From: Pseudonocardia sp. KRD291
GTDB lineage: Bacteria > Actinomycetota > Actinomycetes > Mycobacteriales > Pseudonocardiaceae
Assembly: GCF_019263595.1 (NCBI RefSeq)
Contig: NZ_JADQDD010000003.1
Coordinates: 1 to 64,000, forward strand
DNA: 64,000 bases
Direction of reading: 5' to 3'
The first letter of the stretch is position 1. Every line of letters begins with the position of its first letter. Under the pieces are notes generated by a model. It was not told the DNA's origin. It saw only the letters and a list, made by a program, of their open reading frames with translations, and ran no database searches. Both the position numbers and the translations under genes were made by a program. Shown piece after piece: positions 26,096 to 34,541 of the stretch.

Positions 26096-26961
26096 TGAAG
26101 GCCGCACCGTTCGCCTACGTCCGCCCCGGCCGGCTCGAGGACGTGCTCGACGAGCTGGCCGGCGGGGACGGCAAGGTACTGGCCGGTGGCCAGTCGTTGG
26201 TGCCGGTCCTCGCGATGCGGCTGGGCCGCCCGGACACCCTGGTCGACATCACGGCCGTGCCCGAACTGGCCTCCTCCACATCTGACGAGGACGGCTACCG
26301 GGTCGGCGCGGCGGTGCGGCAGCGCGCGGTCGAGCACGACCGTGCCTCCCGCGCGGTCCCGCTGATCGGGATGGCCATGCCGTTCGTCGGGCACCGGGAG
26401 CTGCGGAGCCGCGGCACGGTGTGCGGCAGCCTCGCGCACGCCGACCCGGCCGCCGAGCTACCCGCCATCGCGTGTTGCCTCGAGGCGACGGTCGAGCTGG
26501 CCGGCCCGGCCGGACGGCGGAGGATGCCGGCCGAGGAGTTCGTGACCGGTGCGATGAGCACCGCGGCCGGCCCGGAGGACGTCGTCGTCTCGGTGACGTT
26601 CCCCCTCGCCCGTCCCGGCGAGGGGTTCGGGTTCGCCGAGCTCGCCCGGCGGCACGGCGACTTCGCGCTCGCCGGCGTGGCCACCCGGGTCCGGGTCGGC
26701 GGCGACGGCGCCGTGACCGACGCCCGGCTGACCGGGTTCGGGATCTCCGACCGGGCCGTGACCCGGAACGTCACGTCGCTGCTGACCGAGCACGAGGGCG
26801 ATCTGCGCCCGGCCACCGCGGCGCTCGCCGACGCGGTCGTCGACACCGGAGGGGACACGCACGGCTCCACCGGCTATCGACGCCGGCTGTTCGGCGTGCT
26901 CGCCGCCCGCGAGCTGTCCCGCGCGCTGCACCGCGCGCGAAACCGGAAAGAGGGTTCATGA
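26095..26961 (+). CDS. Mo-hydroxylase FAD-binding (medium) subunit, CoxM/CutM type
   Basis: The 288-residue protein contains VLAGGQSLVPVLAMRLGRPDTLVDI (FAD pyrophosphate loop, ~32-56) and SRGTVCGSLAHADPAAELPA, characteristic of CO-dehydrogenase-type FAD subunits. It lacks the extra 4Fe-4S insertion of 4-hydroxybenzoyl-CoA reductase HcrB, arguing for a hydroxylase rather than a dearomatising or dehydroxylating reductase. Coupled by overlap to both neighbours. Confidence 0.88.
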   Translation: MKAAPFAYVRPGRLEDVLDELAGGDGKVLAGGQSLVPVLAMRLGRPDTLVDITAVPELASSTSDEDGYRVGAAVRQRAVEHDRASRAVPLIGMAMPFVGHRELRSRGTVCGSLAHADPAAELPAIACCLEATVELAGPAGRRRMPAEEFVTGAMSTAAGPEDVVVSVTFPLARPGEGFGFAELARRHGDFALAGVATRVRVGGDGAVTDARLTGFGISDRAVTRNVTSLLTEHEGDLRPATAALADAVVDTGGDTHGSTGYRRRLFGVLAARELSRALHRARNRKEGS

Positions 26962-28202
26962 CCACGGTCGAGCCGAAGCGGACGAGTCCCGCGGAGCCAC
27001 GGGCCCGGGTGGCCGCCGACGAGACCGCCGGGATCACGATGACGGTGAACGGCACCGAGACCACGGTCACCGTGCCGCCCCGGGCGCACCTCGGTGACGT
27101 GCTGCGTGAGCAGCTCGGTCTCACCGGCACCCACCTCGGCTGCGAGCACGGCGTCTGCGGCATGTGCACCGTCCTCGTCGACGGCGAGGCAGCCCGGGCC
27201 TGCCTGATGTTCGCGGTGCAGTGCGAGGGCTCGGAGATCGTGACCGTCGAGGGCCTGGGCACGCCCGACGACCAGCACCCGCTGCAGCAGGCGTTCTCCG
27301 CACATCACGGGCTGCAGTGCGGGTTCTGCACTCCCGGGATGCTCATGAGCAGCTACGACCTGCTCGCGAACACCCCGGACCTCGAGAGCGACGACCTCCC
27401 CGAGCACATGTCCGGCGTGCTCTGCCGGTGCACCGGTTACCGCGGCATCCTCGCGGCCGTCGACGACGTGCGGCAGACCTACCCGGACGGTGTCCCCGAG
27501 CCACGGGCGTGCGGCGCGCACACCCTGGTCGGGCGGGCCTCGGCGGGCGGGACCGGAACCGCCGCGGCCGAGGCGGACGTCCCGGAGGCGGCGCTCCCGC
27601 AGGAGGTGCGGCTCCCGTCCGGGCCACCGTCGGCGGTCGTCGACGTGACCAGCCGGCTCCACTCGCCCGTCGAACGGGTGTGGGCGGTGCTCGACGACTT
27701 CGACCTGCTCGCTCGCTGCCTGCCCGGGGCCCGGCTGATCGAGGTGCTCGACGGTGACCGGTACCGCGGGCGCGCCGTCGTCGCGCTCGGCCCGGTGAAG
27801 CTGTCCTTCGACGGCCTCGCGCAGGTCGTCGAGCGCGACCCGCGGGAGCACCGGCTGCGGTTCCACGCCCAGGGCGCCGACGCCGGCGGCAGCGCCACCC
27901 AGGCCGACGTCGTGCTGGGTGTGCAGGCCGAGCCGGGCGGCGGCACGACGGTTCTGACCGCACACGCCGACGTCCATCTCACCGGCCGGGTCGCGCAGTT
28001 CGGCCGGGCGTTGGCCGGGGACGTGTCACGCCGCATGTTCGAGCAGTTCGCGGCCGGCGTCGACGAGGCCGCGGAGACCGGCTCGGTCACCGAACCCGGC
28101 CGGGGTGCGCAGCTCCGCCTGGTGCTGGGGACCGTCCGGGACACCGTCCGCGCGCTCACCCGCCGTGGGCTCGCCGGCGCCCGCACGCTGTGGCGCCGGT
28201 AG
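26958..28202 (+). CDS. Mo-hydroxylase [2Fe-2S] small subunit fused to a CoxG-like SRPBCC domain
   Basis: The ATG at 26958 overlaps the previous stop. Residues ~25-190 are the iron-sulfur subunit: the ferredoxin cluster uses Cys62, Cys67, Cys70, Cys82, and the second cluster Cys121, Cys124, Cys156, Cys158 (CGFCTPGM, CRCTGYRG). After a linker, residues ~225-370 (SRLHSPVERVWAVLDDFDLL, RCLPGARLIEVLDG) are a CoxG-type START/SRPBCC domain, normally a separate protein that helps anchor or assemble CO dehydrogenase-type enzymes at the membrane. The basic amphipathic C-terminus (RALTRRGLAGARTLWRR) could contact membrane. Total 414 residues against ~160 for a normal small subunit. Confidence 0.9.
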   Translation: MTTVEPKRTSPAEPRARVAADETAGITMTVNGTETTVTVPPRAHLGDVLREQLGLTGTHLGCEHGVCGMCTVLVDGEAARACLMFAVQCEGSEIVTVEGLGTPDDQHPLQQAFSAHHGLQCGFCTPGMLMSSYDLLANTPDLESDDLPEHMSGVLCRCTGYRGILAAVDDVRQTYPDGVPEPRACGAHTLVGRASAGGTGTAAAEADVPEAALPQEVRLPSGPPSAVVDVTSRLHSPVERVWAVLDDFDLLARCLPGARLIEVLDGDRYRGRAVVALGPVKLSFDGLAQVVERDPREHRLRFHAQGADAGGSATQADVVLGVQAEPGGGTTVLTAHADVHLTGRVAQFGRALAGDVSRRMFEQFAAGVDEAAETGSVTEPGRGAQLRLVLGTVRDTVRALTRRGLAGARTLWRR

Positions 28203-28248
28203 TCGCCCCGCTCCCCAGTCCGGTAAGTGATCGCGAGGAGGCGACACG

Positions 28249-29559
28249 ATGACCGCACCCACCGACGAGCCCGCCGAGGGCCTGGCCCCCGTCGAGTACA
28301 TCGCCGGCCCGGAACCGCGGCCGCCCCGCCGGATCGAGCCGGGCCCCGGGATCCGGTCGGGGCTGCGCGACCTGCCCCGGCGGCTGAACCCCGCGACGAT
28401 CGGCGCCGGGGTGGTCGCGGCCGTGTTCGGCTGCACCGGCCCTGCGCTGATCGTGATCGACGGCGCCGCCGCGAACGGACTGGCCGGCGAGGTGATCTCG
28501 TCGTGGATCTTCGGGATCTACGTGTTCGGGGGATTGATCTCTCTGATCCTCGCGCTGCGCTACCGGATGCCGGTCGTCGGCGCGTACTCGATCCCGGGTG
28601 CGGTCCTCGTGGTCGGGGCGCTGGCGACGTTCCCGTTCTCCGCCGTTGTCGGGGCGTTTCTCGTCGCGGGACTCATCGTGCTCGTACTCGGGTTGTCCGG
28701 GCTGATCGGCACGGTGTCCCGGTGGCTGCCGCAACCGATCGTGATGGCGATGATCGCCGGGGCACTGATCCGGTTCGGTACCGGGGTGGTGACGGCGGCC
28801 GAATCCGCGCCGTGGATCGTCGGGGCCGCGGTGGCCGGGTTCCTGCTGCTGTCGCGGTTCGTCCCGGCAGTACCCGGGGCGCTGGGCGCACTGCTGGCAG
28901 GGTTGGTCGCCGCCGTGGTGACGGGTGGGTTCGCCGCGCAGGCCACCGCCGTGGACGGCTGGACGGCGCCGATTCTCGTGGCCCCGACATTCGACGTCGG
29001 CGCGATCCTGGCCGTCGGGATCCCGCTCGCGGTTCTCGTGATCGCCGCGGAGAACGCCCAGGCCTACGGCGTGCTGCTCAGCCAGGGCTACCGGCCACCG
29101 ATCAACGCGATGACGGTCGCCAGCGGCGTCGGCGGGCTGCTGGCTCCGCTGACGGGCGGCCACAACGCCAACGTCGCCGGCCCCATGACAGCGATCTGCT
29201 CGGGCCCGCAGGCCGGACCGGACCCCGACGCCCGGTACGCCGCGAGCGTCGTGAACGGACTGCTGTTCGTCGCGTTCGGCGTGCTCGCCGGGTTCGCCGT
29301 CACCGCGGTCACGGCGCTGCCGACCGAGCTGGTGTCGGTGGTCGCGGGGCTCGCGATGATCGGTGTGCTGGTCTCGTCGTTCCGTGGCGCGTTCGGCGAC
29401 GGACGCTTCCGGACCGGCGCGCTGACGGCGCTGGTGGTGGCGATGAGCGGGGTCGCGCCGCTGGGGGTCTCCAGCCCGTTCTGGGCGCTCGTCGCCGGCG
29501 TCGCGATGTCGGCGGTGCTCGAGCCGGGCGACTTCCGGACCGGGGCCGAGGCCGTGTGA
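28249..29559 (+). CDS. benE: BenE-type benzoate/H+ symporter
   Basis: An ATG behind GAGGAGG opens a 436-residue protein with about 12 hydrophobic segments. The N-terminal LNPATIGAGVVAAVFGCTGPAL and the middle GGLLAPLTGGHNANVAGPMTAI are diagnostic of the benzoate membrane transport (BenE) family. It completes the CoA-ligase and Mo-hydroxylase operon and implies an aromatic carboxylate as the imported substrate. Confidence 0.9.
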   Translation: MTAPTDEPAEGLAPVEYIAGPEPRPPRRIEPGPGIRSGLRDLPRRLNPATIGAGVVAAVFGCTGPALIVIDGAAANGLAGEVISSWIFGIYVFGGLISLILALRYRMPVVGAYSIPGAVLVVGALATFPFSAVVGAFLVAGLIVLVLGLSGLIGTVSRWLPQPIVMAMIAGALIRFGTGVVTAAESAPWIVGAAVAGFLLLSRFVPAVPGALGALLAGLVAAVVTGGFAAQATAVDGWTAPILVAPTFDVGAILAVGIPLAVLVIAAENAQAYGVLLSQGYRPPINAMTVASGVGGLLAPLTGGHNANVAGPMTAICSGPQAGPDPDARYAASVVNGLLFVAFGVLAGFAVTAVTALPTELVSVVAGLAMIGVLVSSFRGAFGDGRFRTGALTALVVAMSGVAPLGVSSPFWALVAGVAMSAVLEPGDFRTGAEAV

Positions 29560-29648
29560 GCGTTCGGTCCTGCACTACGCCGGGTGGGCTCGGATCGGGT
29601 CCGGGCGAGCGGGCCTCGAATGCCGGCCGGACGGCCACGGCTGCGTGC

Positions 29649-30050
29649 TCACGGGGAAAACGCGAACAGGGCGCGGGCGGTATCGATGTACTCTCTTGCC
29701 CGAACGACCTTGCCGTCCTTGAATTCGAACGCGAAATGATAGACCTGATTGAGGGTCTTTCCGTTGGCGAGGAGAGCGTTCGATGTTGCCTCCACGGAGG
29801 CGTTGGCGTCATCTGCAATGACGCTGGTCACTGCCACATGTATTCCATGTGGAAGTGAGTCGTGGAATCTCCTCATATGTTCGATGAATGCGGGCTTTGC
29901 CATGTCACCGGAGACCGGGAAGGTGTCGGCGTCCGCCATGACGGTCCATACTGCGTCCTCGTGGAGAACGTCAAACGCGCTAGAGCTGCCGTTCGTTCCT
30001 AGCCCCTCGACCAGCTGCCTGACGGAAGCTCTGTTCTGATCGGTTATCAT
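29649..30050 (-). CDS. SnoaL/NTF2-like (nuclear transport factor 2 family) protein
   Basis: The ATG at 30050 is preceded by GGAG at 7-8 bases. The 133-residue alpha+beta cone protein has VLHEDAVWTVMADADTFPV and FAFEFKDGKVVRAREYIDT, typical of limonene-epoxide-hydrolase/ketosteroid-isomerase-like folds. Its G+C is about 56% by hand count against about 70% around it, so recent horizontal acquisition is likely. It is convergent with benE and has no clear functional partner. Function unknown. Confidence 0.75.
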   Translation of the reverse strand: MITDQNRASVRQLVEGLGTNGSSSAFDVLHEDAVWTVMADADTFPVSGDMAKPAFIEHMRRFHDSLPHGIHVAVTSVIADDANASVEATSNALLANGKTLNQVYHFAFEFKDGKVVRAREYIDTARALFAFSP

Positions 30051-30353
30051 CTTTTTCTCCGGTATCTGGCAGGTCTGGTACGAGAGTGCCTGTCTACGCG
30101 CCGTCAGTCTACTGTCGAGGCTCACGCGCTGATTCGTGAGCCGTTGGTCGACTGGGGAGCCACCCACGAAACGGGTCGATTGTTTTCGTAACCGGCCATC
30201 GCGGTCGGCGCCCGCTGTTGAAGGCCGGACTCGCGGGCCTTCTTCTGCGGCGCCCGGACCGGTAGGACTGCCTTCTCGCTCGGCTGCCCCGGCGCCGACC
30301 ACACCGATCAAGACCCACCCAACGACACCGAGATCACGTCGGTGGTTTCGGGC
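30051..30353. other. intergenic stretch with one hairpin
   Basis: No gene is recognised in these 303 bases; the only notable structure is the inverted repeat at 30220-30242. Confidence 0.5.
30220..30242 (-). terminator. inverted repeat downstream of the permease gene
   Basis: GAAGGCC (30220-30226) and GGCCTTC (30236-30242) pair across a 9-base loop. It lies about 110 bases after the permease stop and may end that transcript; no long T-run follows on the minus strand. Confidence 0.35.
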
Positions 30354-31700
30354 TCAGCGGTCACTCGGCGCGACGACCGCCTCGGGACGAAACTCCGGCG
30401 GTGCCTGCCGCAGCCCCCTGGTGATCACGCACAGGTACACGACGCCCAGCACCAGCCAGCTCGATCCCAGCACGATTGCGGTGCTGCTGAGCCTGGTCAT
30501 CAGGTAGATGTCGACCGCCGCCCCGGCCACAGGCAGTGCGACCCAACGCCAGGCCGGCATCGGCCGGTCGCCGTGCCGGTAGCGGACCCAGGCGGCGATC
30601 ACGCAGATGTTGACCACGGTGAAGGCGAGGAAGGCACCGAAGTTGATGAACGACGTGGCGGTTTCCAGCGACAACCACATCGCGAGCATGCCCGCCGCGC
30701 CGATCAGCAACAGGTTGAACAGCGGGGTTCGGAACCGGGGGTGCAGGTAGCCGAACGCCTTGCGCGGGAGCACGCCATCGCGGCCCATCACGAACATCAG
30801 CCGGCTGGTGCTCGCCTGGATCGCGACGCAGGATGCGAAGCCTCCGATCAGCGTCATCACGTTGACGACGTCTGCGAACCATTGGCCGCCCACGGCTTGG
30901 GCGACCGCATACCCCGCCGTCGACTCGTCCGCGAACACACCTCCCGGGTGCACCCACTGCATGAGCAGTGAGATCACGAAGAAGATGCCGCCGCCCACGA
31001 GGACCGTCAGGATGATGCCCCGTGGCACGGTGCGCTCGGCATCGTGCACCTCCTCGCTCAGCGTGCTCACGGCGTCGAATCCGAGGAACGAGTACGCCGC
31101 GATCGCCGCGGCGGCGGTCACCGCACCGATCGACGTCGCCGGATTCCACAGCGCGGCGGCTCCGTGGGCGGCGGGTGTGCTGCCGATCTGGTGCACGCAC
31201 ACGACGACCAGGACGAGGAGTGCCGCCGCCGTGACCGCGAGCAGCACCTTGTTCACCCGGTCGGCGATGACGATCCCGAGTGCGTTGACCAGGGTGGTGA
31301 TCGCGATGTTCACGATCAACCAGCCCCACACGGGCAGTATCGGGAATTGCACGTTCATGTACAGCGACTGGATCAGCCACGCGACCATGGGTAGGAAGAA
31401 GTAGTCCAGGAGGATCGCCCAGCCCGCCAGGAAGCCGATCCGGGAGTCGAGGAGCTTGCGGGCGTAGGTGTAGACCGAGCCGGAGGCCGGGAACGCGCGG
31501 GCAAGCTTGGCGTAGCTCAGCGCGGTGAGGGCCATGGCCAGGGTGGCGAACAGGTAGGCGGAGGGGGCGGCGCCGTACGAGGTCGCCGCGATGACCCCGA
31601 AGGTCGACACGACGATGGCCGGTGCCATGTAGGCCAGGCCGAACACGACGACCGAGGCGAGGTTCAGCTTGGGGACGAGCTGGCCGCTGGGCTCGGACAT
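30354..31700 (-). CDS. APC-superfamily amino acid/amine permease
   Basis: The ATG at 31700 lies two bases from the upstream amidase stop, behind GGAAGTGAG. The 448-residue protein has ~12 membrane segments and the APC N-terminal signature VFGLAYMAPAIVVSTFGVIAATSYGA. SGSVYTYARKLL and the TM6 stretch YSFLGFDAVSTLSEEV are also present. It is co-transcribed with a nitrilase-family amidase, so it probably imports an amino acid, amine or amide that the partner hydrolyses. Confidence 0.87.
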   Translation of the reverse strand: MSEPSGQLVPKLNLASVVVFGLAYMAPAIVVSTFGVIAATSYGAAPSAYLFATLAMALTALSYAKLARAFPASGSVYTYARKLLDSRIGFLAGWAILLDYFFLPMVAWLIQSLYMNVQFPILPVWGWLIVNIAITTLVNALGIVIADRVNKVLLAVTAAALLVLVVVCVHQIGSTPAAHGAAALWNPATSIGAVTAAAAIAAYSFLGFDAVSTLSEEVHDAERTVPRGIILTVLVGGGIFFVISLLMQWVHPGGVFADESTAGYAVAQAVGGQWFADVVNVMTLIGGFASCVAIQASTSRLMFVMGRDGVLPRKAFGYLHPRFRTPLFNLLLIGAAGMLAMWLSLETATSFINFGAFLAFTVVNICVIAAWVRYRHGDRPMPAWRWVALPVAGAAVDIYLMTRLSSTAIVLGSSWLVLGVVYLCVITRGLRQAPPEFRPEAVVAPSDR

Positions 31701-31702
31701 GC

Positions 31703-32614
31703 TCACTTCCGTCCTTCGATGTGGCGGGCGGCGCCGCGGCCGGCACCCCACGAGCCGGGGTCGATCCTCCCGGCGTAGAGGGGGAGGTCGAGGGGAACGT
31801 CGTCGGGGCGGAACTGCTGCCAGAGACGGTTGAGGCCGGCCGTCCCGTAGCGACGCACACGGTCCGCCTCGTCGAGATCCAGAACGTCGGTCAGCACGCA
31901 TGATTCGGCGCTGGGCGCCTCCACCCGGACCCGTCCCTCGGGATCGACCAGCAGGCTGCGGCCCAGCGCCGTGGGCGCCGCTGCGTTGACGCTGGCGACG
32001 AACACCTGGTTGGTGATGGCGGTCGCGCGGGCGAGGACGAGCTCTTGGTCCCGGTCGATCGTGTCCGTCTGTACGACGTTGATGATCATGTCGGCGCCGA
32101 GCCAGGCGAGATGGCGAGCGACCTCGGGGAACCACGCGTCATAGCAGATCGACAGGCCGACCCGGCCGTGGTCGCCGAGGTCCGCGACCACGAACTCCCC
32201 TCCCGGGGTGCAGGTCTCGTAGGGCCGCCAGGGGAAGATCTTGCGGTAGGCGGCCACCCGGCCCTCCGCCGGCGAGTACACCACGGCCGTGTTGTGCACG
32301 CGGCCGTCGTCTCCGCGCTCGTAGACGCTGCCGGGGACCAGCCAGATGCCGAGCTCGGCGGCGAGTTCGGCGAGGGCGTCGTTCCGGGGGCCCTCGAGTG
32401 GCTCGGCGAGTTCGTCAGGGGTCGTCAGGGGGTCCGTGGTCGGCCGGGCGCCCGCCGTCGTCGTCGGTCCGCACAGGTGTAGCTCAGGGAGCACGACGAG
32501 GCGGACGGCTGGGCGGGCCCGGGCGAGACGCCGGATCGAGTCGAGGAAGCCCTCGAGGTCATCGGCGGGTCGCGCTGGTGCCTGGACCAACGCGAGAGGC
32601 AGGGGTACGGCCAT
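31703..32614 (-). CDS. carbon-nitrogen hydrolase (nitrilase superfamily amidase)
   Basis: The 303-residue protein has the complete Glu-Lys-Cys triad: Glu44 in LPELHLCG, Lys125 in YRKIFPW and Cys157 in SICYDAWFPE. The C-E-K layout and the ICYDAWFPE elbow resemble aliphatic amidases and formamidase-like enzymes. It is the first gene of an operon with the permease and is divergent from a TetR gene. It releases ammonia or an amine from an amide substrate in the cytoplasm. Confidence 0.88.
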   Translation of the reverse strand: MAVPLPLALVQAPARPADDLEGFLDSIRRLARARPAVRLVVLPELHLCGPTTTAGARPTTDPLTTPDELAEPLEGPRNDALAELAAELGIWLVPGSVYERGDDGRVHNTAVVYSPAEGRVAAYRKIFPWRPYETCTPGGEFVVADLGDHGRVGLSICYDAWFPEVARHLAWLGADMIINVVQTDTIDRDQELVLARATAITNQVFVASVNAAAPTALGRSLLVDPEGRVRVEAPSAESCVLTDVLDLDEADRVRRYGTAGLNRLWQQFRPDDVPLDLPLYAGRIDPGSWGAGRGAARHIEGRK

Positions 32615-32637
32615 GGCAGCGGCCCTTCGTGTGTGAC

Positions 32638-32662
32638 ATTAATTAAACAAACTTTAGATAAT
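32638..32662. promoter_or_regulatory. AT-rich divergent promoter/operator region
   Basis: A 25-base run that is about 85% A+T stands out in the 95-bp gap between the amidase (minus) and TetR (plus) starts. It includes TAAA-CAAAC-TTTA, a small inverted repeat, and is the likely site of divergent promoters and TetR binding. Confidence 0.45.
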
Positions 32663-32709
32663 GCACGGTGCGACGTCAACGCCCTCCGAACCTGTGACAG
32701 GATCGGGCC

Positions 32710-33318
32710 ATGGCCCGACCGCGTGACCAGGCGGCGAGGCGCGCCCAGCTGGTGGAGGCGGCCGCGCAGGCTGTCCTGGAGCGTGGCGCCACGAACGCCC
32801 GCCTTCGGGACATCGCCGAGCACGCCGGGGTCACGCCCGCCTCGGTCCTGTACTACTACCCCGATGTCGGCGAACTCCTCGCCGCGGTCTTCGAGCAGGG
32901 CACACGTGTCTACATCCTCCGACGCAGGACGGCGACCGACGCCGCAACCGGAGCCCGGGCCAAGCTCGCGGCGTGCATCCATGCCGGTGTCCCGTTTCCC
33001 GGCGAGGCGGAGTCGGCGAGCCGACTGCTCTACGAACTGCTGCCGGTGACCTTCCGCAACGAGGCCGCCAGCAGTCAGCAGCAGGATTTCGTCGCTGCGC
33101 AGCAGCGGCTCTACGAGCAGGTACTTGTCGCGGGCCAGGACGACGGTACGTTCCGGCTGACCTCCTCGGCGGGATTCGTCGCGCGCAGTCTCGTCGCCCT
33201 CGAGGACGGCTACGGCATCGACGTCCTGTCGGGAGCAGCCACTGCTCACGAGGTCGAGCGGCGGTTGCTGCACCATGCAACCCTGATGACCGGTCTGAAG
33301 AGCGACACTCTCCGATAA
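32710..33318 (+). CDS. TetR/AcrR family transcriptional regulator
   Basis: The 202-residue protein has a TetR helix-turn-helix (RLRDIAEHAGVTPASVLYYYPD, ~31-52) and a helical C-terminal domain. It is divergent from the amidase-permease operon and probably represses it. Confidence 0.87.
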   Translation: MARPRDQAARRAQLVEAAAQAVLERGATNARLRDIAEHAGVTPASVLYYYPDVGELLAAVFEQGTRVYILRRRTATDAATGARAKLAACIHAGVPFPGEAESASRLLYELLPVTFRNEAASSQQQDFVAAQQRLYEQVLVAGQDDGTFRLTSSAGFVARSLVALEDGYGIDVLSGAATAHEVERRLLHHATLMTGLKSDTLR

Positions 33319-33504
33319 TTGACGTCCACAGGACGTCAGCACAGCCCACAGTTCAGCACGGAACTCGACGGTCTGCCGCGGCCGGAAGTCGTCCTGGCTG
33401 ACGTCGGGCCCGCATAGCTGGTGTCAGGGTAGGGGCCAGGTGCAGGTCGACGGGGACACCCGCGATTTCGGAAACGGCCCGATCGACCTCGCCAGGGCGC
33501 GGGC

Positions 33505-33651
33505 TCAGGTTCCGCTGATGCCCGCAGTCGCCGCGTCGAGGACGTCCCGCAACTGAGAGCGCGCAGTGATCCCGAGCTTGGGAAACGCCCGGTACAGATG
33601 CGAGCTCACGGTGCGGGGAAAGAGGAAGAGGTTCTCGCGATCTCCCTGTGA
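33505..33651 (-). pseudogene. LuxR-family regulator C-terminal (HTH) fragment
   Basis: The minus-strand frame reads LFLFPRTVSSHLYRAFPKLG then ITARSQLRDVL and ends at a stop. This is helices 2-4 of the LuxR/GerE DNA-binding domain. The rest of the protein, including any ATPase or response domain, is absent, and the fragment ends abruptly against a metallo-beta-lactamase fragment on the other strand. Confidence 0.65.
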
Positions 33652-33654
33652 TCA

Positions 33655-34146
33655 TCCTGATCGACAGCGGTGTTATCTCATGCCGCAGCGCGACTTCGAG
33701 TACTGGAAGCCGGAGAACCTCCCTAACACGGTGTTCGGCCGGGGCAACCAGAACGTCTACGAGGACAGCATCGACCCGGTGATCGAGGCGGGACTCGTCG
33801 AGACGTGGGACGAGTCCCGCACCATCGACTCCAATCTCCGCCTGGAGCTCGCACCCGGGCACACCCCGGGCGACTCGATCGTCCACCTGGAGTTCGCCGG
33901 CGATCGCGCGATCTTCGCGGGCGATCTCCTGCACGGTGCCATCCAGATTAACGAGCCGCACATCAACAGCTGCTTCGAGGAGGACGAGGACGGCGCCCGC
34001 GCAGCCGGGCACGGATGTTCGCGCCCGCCGCCGAGCACAACGCGCTCGTGCTCCCTGCGCACCTGCCCGGACACGGCGCGTTCGAACTGCGCCGCGCCGG
34101 AGCCGGCTACGAGATCGCCGCCTGGGCGCCGTTCTCCCGCACCTGA
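33655..34146 (+). pseudogene. metallo-beta-lactamase-fold hydrolase, N-terminally truncated and frameshifted
   Basis: One frame contains FEYWKPENLPNTVFG, LAPGHTPGDSIVHLEFAG and AIFAGDLLHGAIQI, the second half of an MBL-fold protein (metal ligands of the PGHTPG and GD segments). Near 34000 the frame shifts, and the C-terminus continues elsewhere as ALVLPAHLPGHGAFELRRAG. The essential HxHxDH metal motif lies in the missing N-terminus, so it is inactive debris. Confidence 0.7.
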
Positions 34147-34187
34147 CCGGGCACGCATCGGCCCGCCTGCGCAACGAGAGGAACCAC

Positions 34188-34445
34188 ATGACCACCGAGC
34201 CCGGCTCCGAGTTCACCTACACCGTGCTCGGCTCCGTGCCCGTCCCGATCGTCCGGTTGCACTGGACGTTCAGCTCCTACGGCTCCGGGACTCTGGTGGC
34301 ACAGACCTGGCAGCTGATCGCCGCTGATCCGGTACCGGGCAGCACCGACCGCGACCTCGACGACCTGCGGTACGCCACGATCGCCAGTGTCGAGGCGACC
34401 CTCGTCTCCCTGGCGAGCTGGATCGCCGACCGCCCGGCAGGCTGA
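34188..34445 (+). CDS. small hypothetical protein (85 aa)
   Basis: An ATG behind GAGAGG opens an 85-residue frame with alternating hydrophobic strands (TYTVLGSVPVPIVRLHWTF) and a C-terminal helix. No family is recognised. Ribosome-binding site and codon usage support translation, but it sits in a region of gene debris, so it could be a fragment. Confidence 0.45.
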   Translation: MTTEPGSEFTYTVLGSVPVPIVRLHWTFSSYGSGTLVAQTWQLIAADPVPGSTDRDLDDLRYATIASVEATLVSLASWIADRPAG

Positions 34446-34541
34446 CCTCGAGCCGCGGCCGCGACGTTGGTCTCCGTGCCGGTCACACGGCGCGAGGCTC
34501 GCAGGATCGCTCGGACGGATGGGGGTGACGGCGAGCCCGCG

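Noticed and set aside
22903-28202. 4-hydroxybenzoyl-CoA reductase (HcrABC)
   Set aside because: The FAD subunit is 288 residues and lacks the Cys-rich 4Fe-4S insertion of HcrB, so a dehydroxylating reductase is not supported.
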